Source of the DNA: CBDHCC01 sp965261015
GTDB lineage: Bacteria; Pseudomonadota; Alphaproteobacteria; Sphingomonadales; Sphingomonadaceae
DNA: 64,000 nt
Assembly: GCA_965261015.1 (NCBI GenBank)
Contig: CBDHCC010000002.1
Span: 186,001-250,000, forward strand
Direction: 5' to 3'
The stretch's first letter is position 1. Each line of letters begins with the position of its first letter. Position numbers and translations under genes: made by a program. Shown here in pieces: positions 16,447-26,215 of the stretch. Under the pieces are notes generated by a model, which saw only the letters and a program-made list of their open reading frames with translations, searched no databases and was not told the DNA's origin.

Positions 16447-17856
16447 TTACGGGTGCAGCTTGCCCGGGTTCAGGATGCCCAGCGGATCCAGCGCGGCCTT
16501 CAGGCGCGCCTGGACCGCCAGCCGCACGGGGTCCGCCAGCCGCGCGTGCTCGTCCCGCTTCATTTGACCGATGCCATGCTCGGCCGAGATGGAGCCGCCG
16601 GCGGCGGCGATGCGATCGTGGATCCAGCGCGCGATCGCCTCGCCGCGCTCCGCCTCCCACGCGCCGCGCCCCGCGTCGGCGGGCGCGCGGACGTGCAGGT
16701 GGATGTTGCCGTCGCCCAGATGGCCGAAGCCGCTGACCGAGTGGTGCGGGAAGGCACCGGGCACGTCGCGCTCCACCGCCTCCAGGAAGTCCGGCAGGCC
16801 ATCGACCGGAACCGACAGGTCAAAGGACAGGCCGGCCCCGTGCGCCTTCTCCGCCGCCGACAGCGCGTCGCGGATCGCCCACAGCGCGTCCGCCTGCGCC
16901 TCGTTGGACGCCAGCGCCGCCTCGCCCGCGTGGGTTTCGGCGAGCGCGTCCGTCAGCCGGTCCGCCACGCCCGCCGCGCCGGTCGCCTCTACCAGTGCGT
17001 GCCACGGGTGCTCGGGCGAGACCGGCACGCGCGACGCCGGCCGATGCGCCAGAGCGGCCGTCAGCGTGGCGTGGGAGATCAGCTCGAACCCCTCCACCGC
17101 GCCCGGCAGGCGCGCCTCCAAGGCACGCAGGAGCGTCAGAGCGGCGTGTGGACTTGTCAGCGCCACCCATGCCACGGCGCGCTCCGCCGGGAGCGGCGCC
17201 AGGCGCAGGGTGGCGGCGGTGACGATGCCCAACGTCCCCTCCCCGCCCACGAACAGATGGGTCGGGTCGGGTCCGCGCGAGTCCTTCGCCAGCGGGTCCA
17301 GGGTGGTCAGCAGCGACCCGTCGGCCAGCACCGCCTCGACCCCCAGGGTCAGCGCGCGCATGGTGCCGTGGCGCAGCACCTGCGTGCCGCCGGCCGCGGT
17401 GGACACCAGGCCGCCGACCGTCGCCGTGCCGCGCGCGCCCAAGGTCAGCGGAAAGCGCGCGCCCGCATCGCCGGCCGCCGCGTGCAGCCGTTCGAGCACC
17501 AGGCCGGCCTCGACCGTGGCGCTGCGCCCGTCGATCCGCCGCACCCGGTCCAGCCGGCGGAGCGACAGGATCAGCTGGTCGCCGGACGGCGACGGCGTGG
17601 CCCCGCCGACCATCGAACTGTTGCCGCCCTGCGGGACCAGCGCCACGCGATGGCCCGCCGCGATCCGCACGACCGCGCGCACCTGCTCGACATCGCCCGG
17701 GTTCAGCAGGGCGGCGGCGCGTCCGGTCCAGCGACCGCGCCAGTCGGTCTGCCACGGGCGCAGCAGGTCCGGATCGGTCACCACCAGCCGATCGCCGCCC
17801 AGCGCGCGCAGATCGGCCAGCGCGCGCGTCACGGCATCGGGGCTGCGGTCCGCCAT
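16447..17856 (-). CDS. FAD-linked oxidase, GlcD / D-lactate dehydrogenase type
   Basis: 469-residue flavoprotein of the VAO/PCMH superfamily that oxidises a 2-hydroxy acid such as glycolate, D-lactate or D-2-hydroxyglutarate. The FAD-binding domain carries PQGGNSSMVGGATPS and FVGGEGTLGIVTAATL. The C-terminal cap has GHLGDGNIHLHVR, SAEHGIGQMKRDE and ends NPGKLHP, all typical of FAD-oxidase_C. ATG 17856 gives a family-like N-terminus; the frame stays open for more than 2.4 kb upstream, but that region is antisense to the helicase and neighbouring genes. The exact substrate is not decided by the sequence, and no iron-sulfur partner subunit is adjacent. Confidence 0.9.
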   Translation of the reverse strand: MADRSPDAVTRALADLRALGGDRLVVTDPDLLRPWQTDWRGRWTGRAAALLNPGDVEQVRAVVRIAAGHRVALVPQGGNSSMVGGATPSPSGDQLILSLRRLDRVRRIDGRSATVEAGLVLERLHAAAGDAGARFPLTLGARGTATVGGLVSTAAGGTQVLRHGTMRALTLGVEAVLADGSLLTTLDPLAKDSRGPDPTHLFVGGEGTLGIVTAATLRLAPLPAERAVAWVALTSPHAALTLLRALEARLPGAVEGFELISHATLTAALAHRPASRVPVSPEHPWHALVEATGAAGVADRLTDALAETHAGEAALASNEAQADALWAIRDALSAAEKAHGAGLSFDLSVPVDGLPDFLEAVERDVPGAFPHHSVSGFGHLGDGNIHLHVRAPADAGRGAWEAERGEAIARWIHDRIAAAGGSISAEHGIGQMKRDEHARLADPVRLAVQARLKAALDPLGILNPGKLHP

Positions 17857-17945
17857 GCCGGGGCTGTCCGCCCAATTCACGGAACGTTCAAGGCCCGTTG
17901 CTAGGGACGGAGCGCTCCCGCTCCGCCGCCCAGAGGCTCTTGCCG

Positions 17946-18395
17946 ATGACACCTGCCCCCCGCCCCCGCGCGCTGTCGACCCTGGCGCTGGCGCTCGCGA
18001 TCGCCGTCGCGGGGTTGGTCGGGGTGGCGGAGGCGCAGACCCGCGGCGGCGTCGTCTTCCGGTCGCAACAGATCGTGCGCGTGGCCCCTCCGCGGCCGAG
18101 CCGCGACGACCCGCGGCTGAAGTGGGACGAGCGCAAGGCCGCCAAGTGCCAGCCGCTCGGCGCCTTCCGCGCGGCGCTCTCGACCGGAGAGCGGCATATG
18201 GACCTGCTGATGCGCGACGGCACCCGGCTGCGCGCGCGCTTCGACAAACGCTGCCGCGCCGAGGAGTTCTACGCCGGCTTCTATGTGCGCCCCTCGCCCG
18301 ACGGGATGCTGTGCGCGGATCGCGACACGGTGCGCGCGCGCAGCGGCATGACCTGCCGCATCGAACGCTTTCGCCGGCTGGTTCTGGACGACTGA
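17946..18395 (+). CDS. Hypothetical exported protein
   Basis: 149 residues with a clear signal peptide (positive start, then LALALAIAVAGLVGV and cleavage after AEAQ near residue 31). The mature part is basic and contains four cysteines spaced as two likely disulfide pairs (AAKCQPLG, DKRCRAEEF, GMLCADRD, GMTCRIERF), with an ERHMDLLMRDGTRLRARF stretch. I do not recognise a named domain. It would be periplasmic. It is divergent from the FAD oxidase, with a gap of about 90 bases. Confidence 0.7.
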   Translation: MTPAPRPRALSTLALALAIAVAGLVGVAEAQTRGGVVFRSQQIVRVAPPRPSRDDPRLKWDERKAAKCQPLGAFRAALSTGERHMDLLMRDGTRLRARFDKRCRAEEFYAGFYVRPSPDGMLCADRDTVRARSGMTCRIERFRRLVLDD

Positions 18396-18522
18396 GGCGA
18401 AATCTTGACTTATCGGCGGGTGTGACGCAGGTCTGCCGGTCTGCGCGCCGGGGTCGCACCTGTCGTCCGTTCGAACGGCCGGGCGCGCCCTTACCATCGG
18501 ACCTCCACATGATCGCGACTGC

Positions 18523-20082
18523 ATGACCTTTGCCGACCTGGGCCTGTCCCCCGACCTGCTGCGCGCGGTCGAGGAAGCGGGCTATAGCGAGCCCACGCCG
18601 ATCCAGGCGCAGGCCATCCCTTCCGTGCTGATGATGCGCGACCTGATCGGGGTGGCCCAGACGGGCACGGGCAAGACCGCGTCCTTCGTGCTGCCGATGA
18701 TCGATGTGCTGGCCCAGGGTCGGTCGCGCGCCCGGATGCCCCGATCGCTGATCCTGGAGCCGACCCGCGAACTGGCCGCCCAGGTGGCCGAGAATTTCGA
18801 GAAATACGGCCGCTATCACAAGCTCTCCATGGCGTTGCTCATCGGCGGCGTGTCGATGGGCGACCAGATCAAGGCGCTGGAACGCGGCGTGGACGTGCTG
18901 ATCGCCACGCCCGGTCGCCTGATGGACCTGTTCGAACGCGGCAAGGTGCTGCTCACCGGCTGCAACCTGCTGGTGATCGACGAGGCCGACCGGATGCTGG
19001 ACATGGGTTTCATCCCGGACATTGAGACGATCTGTTCCAAGCTGCCGGCCCAGCGCCAGACCCTGCTGTTCTCCGCCACCATGCCGCCGCCGATCAAGAA
19101 GCTGGCCGACCGCTTCCTGTCGAACCCCAAGTCGATCGAGGTAGCGCGGCCCGCGACCGCCAACCAGAACATCCAGCAATATGTCGTCGAGACCACGGCG
19201 CGGAGCAAGCGCGACGCTCTGCGCAAGCTGTTGTCGGGCGACGAGGTGACCAGCGCGCTCGTCTTCGCCAACCGCAAGACGACGGTGCGCGACCTGAACA
19301 AGATGCTGCGCCAGCGCGGCTTCTCGTCGGGCGAGATCCACGGCGACATGGACCAGGGCAGCCGTATCGCCGAACTGGACCGGTTCAAGGCGGGCGAGGT
19401 CAACATCCTGGTCGCCAGCGACGTCGCCGCGCGCGGCATCGACATCAAGGGCGTCAGCCACGTCTTCAACTACGACGCGCCCTGGCATCCCGACGATTAC
19501 GTCCACCGCATCGGCCGCACGGGCCGCGCCGGGGCGAGCGGGGTCGCCTACACCTTCGCGACGCCGGAGGACGCGGAGAATATCGACAATATCGAAAAGC
19601 TGACGAAGGCGAAGATCGAGCGCTGGACGGGCGAGCGTGGGGCGCCCGCGTCGCCTGCCGCCGAGCCGACGGTTCCGGGCGGCGAGGCGGTGGACACGAC
19701 CCGGCGACCTCGCCGCGCCCGCCGCTCCGCCGGAACGCAGGACACGCCCGCAGCCGAGCAGGCCGTGGCCGAGCCGGTGGAGGAGAACGCCTCCGCGCAG
19801 GCGTCTCCGCCCGAGAGCGGCACCGACGAACCCCGCACCTCCCGATCGCGGCGCGGCGGTCGGCGTCGCCGCGGCGCTGGCTCGTCCGACCGGTCCGATC
19901 CGCGCAGCCCCACGCCGGAACCGGCCCGCGCCCGCTCCGCCGATCGCGCGCGCCACGAGGACCGGCCGCGCCAGGACGCGACCGCCGACGGCGATCGCAC
20001 CCCGGAGCCGGACCTGCCGCAGGACGCCTCGGCCGACTGGAACGGCCCGGTCCCCGGCTTCCTGTCCGCCACGCTCGGTTGA
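18523..20082 (+). CDS. DEAD-box RNA helicase, RhlE-like
   Basis: 519 residues. The ATP-dependent RNA helicase core (about residues 1-370) shows every standard motif: AQTGTGKT, PTRELA, ATPGRL, VIDEADRMLDMGF, FSATMPP, ASDVAARGIDI and HRIGRTGRAG. The remaining 150 residues form a low-complexity tail rich in Arg, Ser, Pro and Glu (SRRGGRRRRGAGSS), as in RhlE-type helicases, where such tails bind RNA or condense. ATG 18523 gives the typical MTFADLGLSPDLL start with the Q motif TPIQAQAIP. The DUF1289 gene follows closely on the same strand. Confidence 0.93.
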   Translation: MTFADLGLSPDLLRAVEEAGYSEPTPIQAQAIPSVLMMRDLIGVAQTGTGKTASFVLPMIDVLAQGRSRARMPRSLILEPTRELAAQVAENFEKYGRYHKLSMALLIGGVSMGDQIKALERGVDVLIATPGRLMDLFERGKVLLTGCNLLVIDEADRMLDMGFIPDIETICSKLPAQRQTLLFSATMPPPIKKLADRFLSNPKSIEVARPATANQNIQQYVVETTARSKRDALRKLLSGDEVTSALVFANRKTTVRDLNKMLRQRGFSSGEIHGDMDQGSRIAELDRFKAGEVNILVASDVAARGIDIKGVSHVFNYDAPWHPDDYVHRIGRTGRAGASGVAYTFATPEDAENIDNIEKLTKAKIERWTGERGAPASPAAEPTVPGGEAVDTTRRPRRARRSAGTQDTPAAEQAVAEPVEENASAQASPPESGTDEPRTSRSRRGGRRRRGAGSSDRSDPRSPTPEPARARSADRARHEDRPRQDATADGDRTPEPDLPQDASADWNGPVPGFLSATLG

Positions 20083-20089
20083 CCGTACG

Positions 20090-20293
20090 ATGGTCGCCGG
20101 CGTGCGCGTGGGCGTGAAGAGCCCCTGCATCAACGTCTGCACGCTGGACGTGGACACCGGCTGGTGCCTGGGCTGCGGCCGCACGGCGGCCGAGATCGCC
20201 GAATGGCCGAAAGGCGAGCCGGCCCGGCTGGCGGCGATTCGGCGAGAGCTGCCGGGGCGGATGGAGGCTTTGGAGGTGGCGGGGAAGGTGTGA
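20090..20293 (+). CDS. DUF1289 domain protein
   Basis: 67 residues. The N-terminal cysteine cluster SPCINVCTLDVDTGWCLGCGRT (split here as CINVC and WCLGC) is the hallmark of DUF1289, a small family thought to bind metal or an iron-sulfur centre; its role is not known. A helix with EIAEWPKGEPARLAAIRREL follows. ATG 20090 lies seven bases after the helicase stop, so it is probably the second gene of the same transcript. Confidence 0.85.
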   Translation: MVAGVRVGVKSPCINVCTLDVDTGWCLGCGRTAAEIAEWPKGEPARLAAIRRELPGRMEALEVAGKV

Positions 20294-20295
20294 CG

Positions 20296-20317
20296 AGTGG
20301 GCGGCGGCTTTCGACCC
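20296..20317 (-). repeat. Dispersed intergenic repeat copy (pairs with 6488-6509)
   Basis: The reverse complement of this stretch starts gggtcgaaagccgcc and matches 6488-6509 with one mismatch. It lies in the 234-base gap between the DUF1289 and DUF3999 genes, where I see no gene. Confidence 0.4.
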
Positions 20318-20527
20318 ACAAGCCGTTGTTCATGTCGTTGTCGCCGCCTCTCATAAGCAGCCGCTCGTTCAGGTCACAAACTTCAGACTGATCTGGCCGA
20401 TAGTCGGCTGACCACCTATCGGCGCTTTTGATGAAAAGTCGACCGTCACGCAGCGGTTTGAACTTCCGAGCTACATCGGGAGATCCGACGTGACCGGGCA
20501 TTTAGAGCCAATAGGCTGCCACTCTCC

Positions 20528-21844
20528 TCAGCCGCTTGATTCCTTTGACCAGCTACCCCGCGTCAACCACAGGGCCATCCAGCCGAGCACAGCTACCGCC
20601 ATCAGCAGCACGCACCACAACAGCCACCCGTGCCAGCCCTCCTTGGCCGGGGCGAGTGCGAGCGGCTGGTCGGTCCACGCCACCGTAGCCGCCGGCAGGG
20701 TGTCCGCACCCTCGCCGCGGCGCAGCACCGCCGCGAGCGGCAGGAACCGGTCCTCGCCGCCCGCGCGCCCAGCGGCAAGCGTGACGGGCGCCGAGCCGAT
20801 CGCGAACACGATGGCGGCGGGCGCCAGGCGCAGGGTGAGCGCGGGTGGCTTGGCGAAGCCGTCCGTGCGCGCGTCGGCCTCGATCCGCAGCTGGCGCACG
20901 CCCGCGCCGTCGATCGCGATCATCTCACGCCGCGCGCCGCCGCCGATGCGGGCGGCCGTGCCCCCGCCGACCACGCGCCAGGGCTGCTCGCCATCCGACC
21001 GGCCGAGCACGCGCATCGGCAAGACAGCGTCCTCCGCTGGCACCACCGCCAAGCCGGTCAATGGCGTGGCGAAGGGCAGGGTCGCCTCGATTGCATGGGG
21101 GTCGTCGGAGAGCGGGGCGGTGGCGGCGATCATGCGCTGCGCCCCGCCATGACCGGTGGCGGAGACGAGGGTGGCGGAGCGCACGGTGACGGGTGCCAGC
21201 AGGGGAGAGGGCGCGCGCCATGTGACGCGCAGCCAAGTGTCCTGCAGGGGCACGTCGCCCAGCGGGATGGAGAGCCGGCCCAGCGCCTCCGTGGCCTGAT
21301 AGCCGACCTTGGTGGCGACGGGTCGCCAAGTGGCGAGGTCGGGGCTGGCGTCCACCGCCAGGGTGACCGGCTGGCCGGCCGGCAGCGCCACCGCCAGCTC
21401 CAGGGCCTCGCCCGTGCCCTCGATCGCGCGCGTGTCGAGCAGCGTGCCGAGCGCCACCGCCTCGCCGCCATCACGCGGTTGGCCGTCGATGCCGCTGACC
21501 CGCGCCCGCCCGTTGTCGTCCAAAGTCAGCGACAACCCCGTCACGTCGAGCGCGGTCGCGCGTCCCAAGATTGGGAGCACGGCCACCGACTGGTGCTCGA
21601 CCATCCTGCCCGGCGGGGCCGAGCGCGCCATCGGGAGCACGCGCCCGTCGCGGTCGAACAGCCGCAGGTCGCCGCCGTCCGCCCGCTGGAGCGAAGCCAG
21701 CACACCCGCCGGCAGCTCCAGCCGCTGCACGGGCGCGTCGCCGGCCAGCACCACGGGCGCGGTGATCGCATAGTCCGCCGAGCTGTCGGAGCCGGCCGCC
21801 AGTGACAGCGCGCCGGCCAGCAGGATCGCGCCCAGTCGTCTCAT
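20528..21844 (-). CDS. DUF3999 family protein
   Basis: 438 residues with a signal peptide (MRRLGAILLAGALSLAAG), a long beta-rich periplasmic part and a C-terminal membrane span (WLLWCVLLMAVAVLGWMALWL) before a short basic tail. This layout and the pairing with a DUF2339 gene fit DUF3999, a family of unknown biochemical role that is usually co-encoded with DUF2339 membrane proteins. Its ATG overlaps the DUF2339 stop in an ATGA arrangement, so translation is coupled. The upstream gene is frameshifted, so the amount made may depend on whether that shift is real. Confidence 0.82.
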   Translation of the reverse strand: MRRLGAILLAGALSLAAGSDSSADYAITAPVVLAGDAPVQRLELPAGVLASLQRADGGDLRLFDRDGRVLPMARSAPPGRMVEHQSVAVLPILGRATALDVTGLSLTLDDNGRARVSGIDGQPRDGGEAVALGTLLDTRAIEGTGEALELAVALPAGQPVTLAVDASPDLATWRPVATKVGYQATEALGRLSIPLGDVPLQDTWLRVTWRAPSPLLAPVTVRSATLVSATGHGGAQRMIAATAPLSDDPHAIEATLPFATPLTGLAVVPAEDAVLPMRVLGRSDGEQPWRVVGGGTAARIGGGARREMIAIDGAGVRQLRIEADARTDGFAKPPALTLRLAPAAIVFAIGSAPVTLAAGRAGGEDRFLPLAAVLRRGEGADTLPAATVAWTDQPLALAPAKEGWHGWLLWCVLLMAVAVLGWMALWLTRGSWSKESSG

Positions 21845-24685
21845 GCCACCACCGGCTCGCCCAAGGCTTCCCCGCCCGACTCCTCGTCTGGTCCGCGCGG
21901 CGGCAGTGGGGCGGCATAGCCGATCACCAGCATCAGCACGCCCACCCCGATGAAGGTCACGATCCGCGCCCCGCCGCCGATATTGCCCAGATCGACCGCC
22001 AGCAGCTTCAACACCGTCAGCGCCAGCAGCGCCGCCCCGGCCAGCCACAGCGCTCGCCAGCCCTGCCGGTGTGCGGCGACCATCAGCGCCAGCGCCAGCG
22101 CGGTCCAGCCGATCGCCAGCCCCGCCTGCACGGTGAAGCTGCTCATCAGCGCCGGCGCGCTCCAACCCACGCCCAGCAGCTGGTGACTGGCGCGCAGCCA
22201 GGCGGTGTTGACCAGCACGAACGCCACCCCGCCCAGCACCGCGAGCGCCTGAGGTTGGTCCAGCACCTCCGCACCCCCGATCGCCGGCTCGGCGCGCTGG
22301 ACGGCGGCGCGCCAGACCATCACGGTCAGGACCGCCAGTCCCAGCGCCAGGTCGACCGGGTTGATGAGGGGCAGGTACGGTAGCGGCGTCGCGTCGCCGG
22401 GCGAGGCCAGCCCCACGACCACGGCGGCGATCAGCAGCAGGACGGCCAGCGGGGCGGCGGCGAGCCAGCCGTAATCACGCTCACGCCCGCGCCAAGGCCA
22501 ACCCCGCCCGCCGGCGTGCGGCGGCAGCGCCTGCCGGGTCAGGACGAACAGCGCGGCCGCCAGCGCGACGAGCGGCGCGGCGTCGGACCAGCCGGTGCCG
22601 CCCAGACCGCCGGACCGGGCCGCCTGGACCAGCGCGTCGATCAGCAGGGCCGCGCCCAACCAGGCGGTGCCGACATGGTCCACCCGGCGCAGCCGCTCCG
22701 TGCCAGGCTGCGCCTGCCGGTCGCACTCGAACAGGCAGCGCAAGTGGACCGCGCCCGCCGCCGCCCAGACAGCCACATCCGGCCACAGCACGGCCGACCG
22801 CTCCGCCAGCAGCCGCCAGGCGAAGCCGGCCGCCAGCACGAAGACGGTGCCGTGCGACGGCCAGCTCGCCACCGGCCAGTCCAGCCGTCGCCCGAGCCAC
22901 CGCGCGCACCACGCGCTCACCACCACCGCCAGCATGGTGAGCAGCGGCAGCAGCGTGGCCTCCACTCCCGCCAAGCCCAGGCGCGACAGCTGCAGCGCGC
23001 AGGCCAGGCACCAGGCGGCGAAGGCCAGCAGGAACAGCGGCTCGGCCAGCCGGCGCTCCACCGCCTCGTAGGAACGGCCGAGGGGCGAAGGCGCGGGCGC
23101 GACGGGCCGGCCCAACCACCAGGCGGACAGGCCGGCGGCGACGGCAATCAGGGCCGCACCGATCGCTCCGCTGACGATGAGGGCGGGTGCCAGCACCGGC
23201 ACCTCCAGCGTGGACAGGAACACGCCGATCGCCACCGCGAGCAGCAGCAGGCCGAACGCGCGCGGCAGCCAGCGGCCCTGGCGCGCTCCGACCCACACGG
23301 CCGCCGCGCCCTCCAGCGCCCACACCGCCGCCGTCCAGCGGGCACCCAGCGCCAGCGGCACGGCCACGGTCACGAACCCCACCGCGATCGCGATCAGCGC
23401 GTCCGTCAGCAGCGGCGCGGCCGTGCCACCGCGCCGGCGATCCACCGCCGCCAGCGCCAGGTAGAGGGCGGCGAACCCCAACGCGGCGAAGGCGCTGGCG
23501 AACGGACGGTCGCCGAGCAGCGCCAGCTTCAGTCCGAACCCCGCGACCGCCGGCCCGGAACAGGAGCGTGGTGTCGATGGCGGGCTCCACCAGGCTCCCG
23601 CCGCGCTCCGCGCCGCGTGTGGCGAACAGCGCCACCAGCGCGTAGAGCACGACCGATCCGATGACGAACAGGTGGCCCGCCACCAGATCGGCCTCCGTCA
23701 ACGCGCCGCCGGTCACTTGCCACAAAGTGGCCATGCCAAAGGTGGCGGCGAAGCCGGTGAGGCCCAGCACGCGCCACGCCCGCCGTCGGACCAGCGCCAG
23801 CACGCCCAGGTTCAAGAGCGTGTAGAAACCGAACAGGATCGCGACCTCGCCGTCCGGGCTCGCCAGCAGCAGCGGCGCGGCGAACCCGCCGGCGAAGGCG
23901 AGCACGGCCAGCGCCTCGGATGCCTGCAACAGCGCCAGCGCCACGGCCAGCGCGCACACGGCCACCATCAGGACCAGCGCGGGGGTGATGGAGGCGAGCC
24001 CGTACCAGTGTGCGGCCGCGTAGAGGGTCAGGTAAATGGCCGCGATGCCGGTGCCCTGCAGCGCGACCGCGTAGTCGGGTCGCCGCTCGCGCGTGCGGAA
24101 GCCGAAGCCCAGCAGCGCCACCCCGGCCAGCGCCACCAGCGCGAGCCGCACCTCGATCGGGAACAGTCCGGCCGACGCGGCGTAGCTCGCCAGGAAAGCC
24201 AGGCCGATGAACAGGATCACCACGCCCACCCGCACGACCATGTTGCCGCCGAACAGCCAATCCCGGGCGGCTTGGAAGGCGGCAGAGAGGGTTGAAGGCC
24301 CATTCGACTCGGGTTCGGGTGCCCTCTCGAGCTCGTTGGCCGTCTGTCCGGCTATGGAGACAGATGGAGGCGCAACGGAGCGGGCGGCCAAGAACGGATC
24401 ATCTCGCGGTTGTGTCCGCGTGACCGGCCTAACCGGCTCGGGAGCGGACGGTGCCGGCGTGGCCGACGCCCGCAGCGCCTCCAACTCCACCTGCAGTCCG
24501 AAGACCCGCTCCGCGATCTCACGCCTGACGATCGAGCGCAACGCCAGTCCGGCCAGGGCACCGGGAATGCCGCCCAACAGCACGCCGAACCCCTCGAAGT
24601 CGCACCAGATCCAGCCGATGAACGCGCCGACCAGCATCCCCCAGATCACCACGTGCGACCCCCTTCGCGTCCAGTATCTCCCCAT
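21841..24685 (-). pseudogene. DUF2339 polytopic membrane protein, broken by a one-base frameshift
   Basis: The N-terminal part (from ATG 24685: membrane anchor, then a charged linker, then many membrane spans such as VVRVGVVILFIGLAFLASYAA) and the C-terminal part, ending at 21841, lie in different frames. The first frame loses membrane character after AIDTTLLF; deleting one C in the stretch at 23554-23558 restores GPAVAGFGLKLALLGD and joins the second frame smoothly. The repaired protein is 947 residues, the normal size for DUF2339. It is either a sequencing indel or a genuine loss. The gene overlaps DUF3999 by four bases. DUF2339 proteins are predicted envelope proteins of unknown role. The exact start is uncertain (ATG 24637 is possible). 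Confidence 0.8.
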
Positions 24686-25259
24686 CCTGCCGGCTCCGCA
24701 CCCCGGCGTCCATGTGTTACGCCCGCGACAAGCGAGGCCGGGCCGGCGCGGTTCGCCTTGCCCTAGGCGGGGTCAACCTCGCTGCACGTCAGCTCTCGGC
24801 GCTATGCTCGCGATCTCTGCTTCGCCAGAACAGACCTCCTCCAGTGTGGCGGCTCTCTGTCGCTCGGTATCAAAGCACACGCGCTCGGCCACCGTCTCTT
24901 GTCTTCGAAAGCGGACCGTAGGCCTTCCGGGTGACCAGGCATGGAGAGCGTACCCTCACCCATTGTATCGCTGAAGCCGAAAATTAGATTCACTTGCGGA
25001 CGTTCACAGCGCCTGGAGCGCTGCTTAAGAACAATCATTGGTTCAGCTGCTGTCAGGCGGCTGGAACTGGCCCAGAAGCGGACTGGCCGCAGCAAGGCGG
25101 GAAGAATGCTCAATGCGCCTCCTCATGCTTAGTCCTCAATCTGCTCACGCCCCGCTCATTTGGCGCAAGTAAGCGCTCCGCAGCCGGCGTGGAGACCTGC
25201 AAACGTTAACCTATGGCGTGTCACCTGCTAAGTGGCGGTAAGCTAAGGGAGCCCGCCAA
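24686..25259. other. Intergenic region, no gene seen
   Basis: 574 bases between the divergent DUF2339 gene and the HTH regulator. Short open frames occur on both strands but none has a ribosome-binding site, a domain or consistent codon bias. The right end must contain the promoter of the HTH gene and carries its ribosome-binding site AAGGGAG (25245-25251). No tRNA, terminator or repeat was recognised. Confidence 0.5.
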
Positions 25260-25802
25260 GTGATATCGCAGATCGACCAGCTGACGGATAAGCAGCTCGA
25301 AGCTGTTAGGGGTGTGGCCGAACTCAAATCAGCCAAGGAGATCGCTCGCGAACTGGACGTGTCCAGCCACGCCATCGAGGCACGCCTGAAGCACGCGCGG
25401 GCGACCCTTGGGGTGGATACCAGCGCTGAAGCTGCGCGCCTGTACCGCGAGCACGTCCGCCCTGTGGATGGCCATTCCGAAGCCTCTTTGGGAGAAACGG
25501 TATACGGTCCGTCGGAGCTATCTGGCCGCCCAAGATCAGGCGATCAGGAGCCGTCGCCCGGCACCTGGAATCGGTCGGACGACGAGCCGATGACGCTGCA
25601 TCAGCCCCAAGCCGCCTATTTGGGTGACTGGGTTCATGAGGCACCATCGCGGTCCTGGAAGACGGTTCTGCTGGAGACCAGTCAGACGAACACGTTGTCG
25701 CCGCTCGCCCGCACATTGTGCATCGGCGCGCTCACGCTGCTGGCCATGCTATCCATGGCCGTGGCGGTGTCGCTCGCCGAAGGGTTCTCGCGGATGTTCT
25801 GA
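25260..25802 (+). CDS. LuxR/sigma-region-4-type HTH regulator with C-terminal membrane anchor
   Basis: 180 residues. An N-terminal helix-turn-helix (about residues 8-60: LTDKQLEAVRGVAELKSAKEIARELDVSSHAIEARLKHARATLGV) resembles the GerE/LuxR output domain. A polar linker follows, then one hydrophobic span near the end (LCIGALTLLAMLSMAVAVSLA), which suggests a membrane-tethered DNA-binding protein with the HTH in the cytoplasm. There is no receiver or ligand domain. GTG 25260 is preceded by AAGGGAG at good spacing. It opens the 25.3-29.1 kb accessory block. Confidence 0.75.
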   Translation: MISQIDQLTDKQLEAVRGVAELKSAKEIARELDVSSHAIEARLKHARATLGVDTSAEAARLYREHVRPVDGHSEASLGETVYGPSELSGRPRSGDQEPSPGTWNRSDDEPMTLHQPQAAYLGDWVHEAPSRSWKTVLLETSQTNTLSPLARTLCIGALTLLAMLSMAVAVSLAEGFSRMF

Positions 25803-25830
25803 CCGGCTCTCCAAAGAGGAGACCACTCGC

Positions 25831-26178
25831 ATGCTCAATCAACGGATCGCCGCCACCCGCATGGTGGCCGAGAAGCTCAACGCCATCGAGAATGCCATCG
25901 ACGACGCGCTGATCAGCGCCAGCGAACTCACCGCCACCTTTCCCGTCGCGCGTCGCGAGGCGAACGTCTCGCCTGTCGTGGGCCAGCAGGCGATCGCCCT
26001 AGTGGGTGAGGCCGCCGCTGCCCTTCAGAAGGCGCGAGCCAAGCTGGTCGAGGCGCACTTCGCCCTCGCTGACGTGCGTGACGAACTGCGGGTGCCAGTG
26101 CGAGCTGGTGGAAGCTTGTGGAAGCTCGCGGAAGCCCCTCAGCAGGTCACGCTTGTGGAGCAGCAGAGCGCAGCCTGA
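25831..26178 (+). CDS. Hypothetical small helical protein
   Basis: 115 residues, almost entirely helical and rich in Ala, Glu and Val, with a likely coiled-coil part (VGEAAAALQKARAKLVEAHFALADVRDEL is split by the predicted heptads). No membrane span or known domain. A strong ribosome-binding site (AAAGAGGAGA) precedes ATG 25831, 28 bases after the HTH gene, so the two are probably one transcript. The function is unknown. Confidence 0.65.
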   Translation: MLNQRIAATRMVAEKLNAIENAIDDALISASELTATFPVARREANVSPVVGQQAIALVGEAAAALQKARAKLVEAHFALADVRDELRVPVRAGGSLWKLAEAPQQVTLVEQQSAA

Positions 26179-26215
26179 CTTGACCTTCTGCCTCAGGGGG
26201 TGAGCACATGCCCAT

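Noticed and set aside
16447..20319. A 1290-codon minus-strand open frame including the FAD oxidase
   Set aside because: Only the part up to 17856 is FAD-oxidase-like; the rest is antisense to the exported protein and the helicase and has biased, low-complexity composition.
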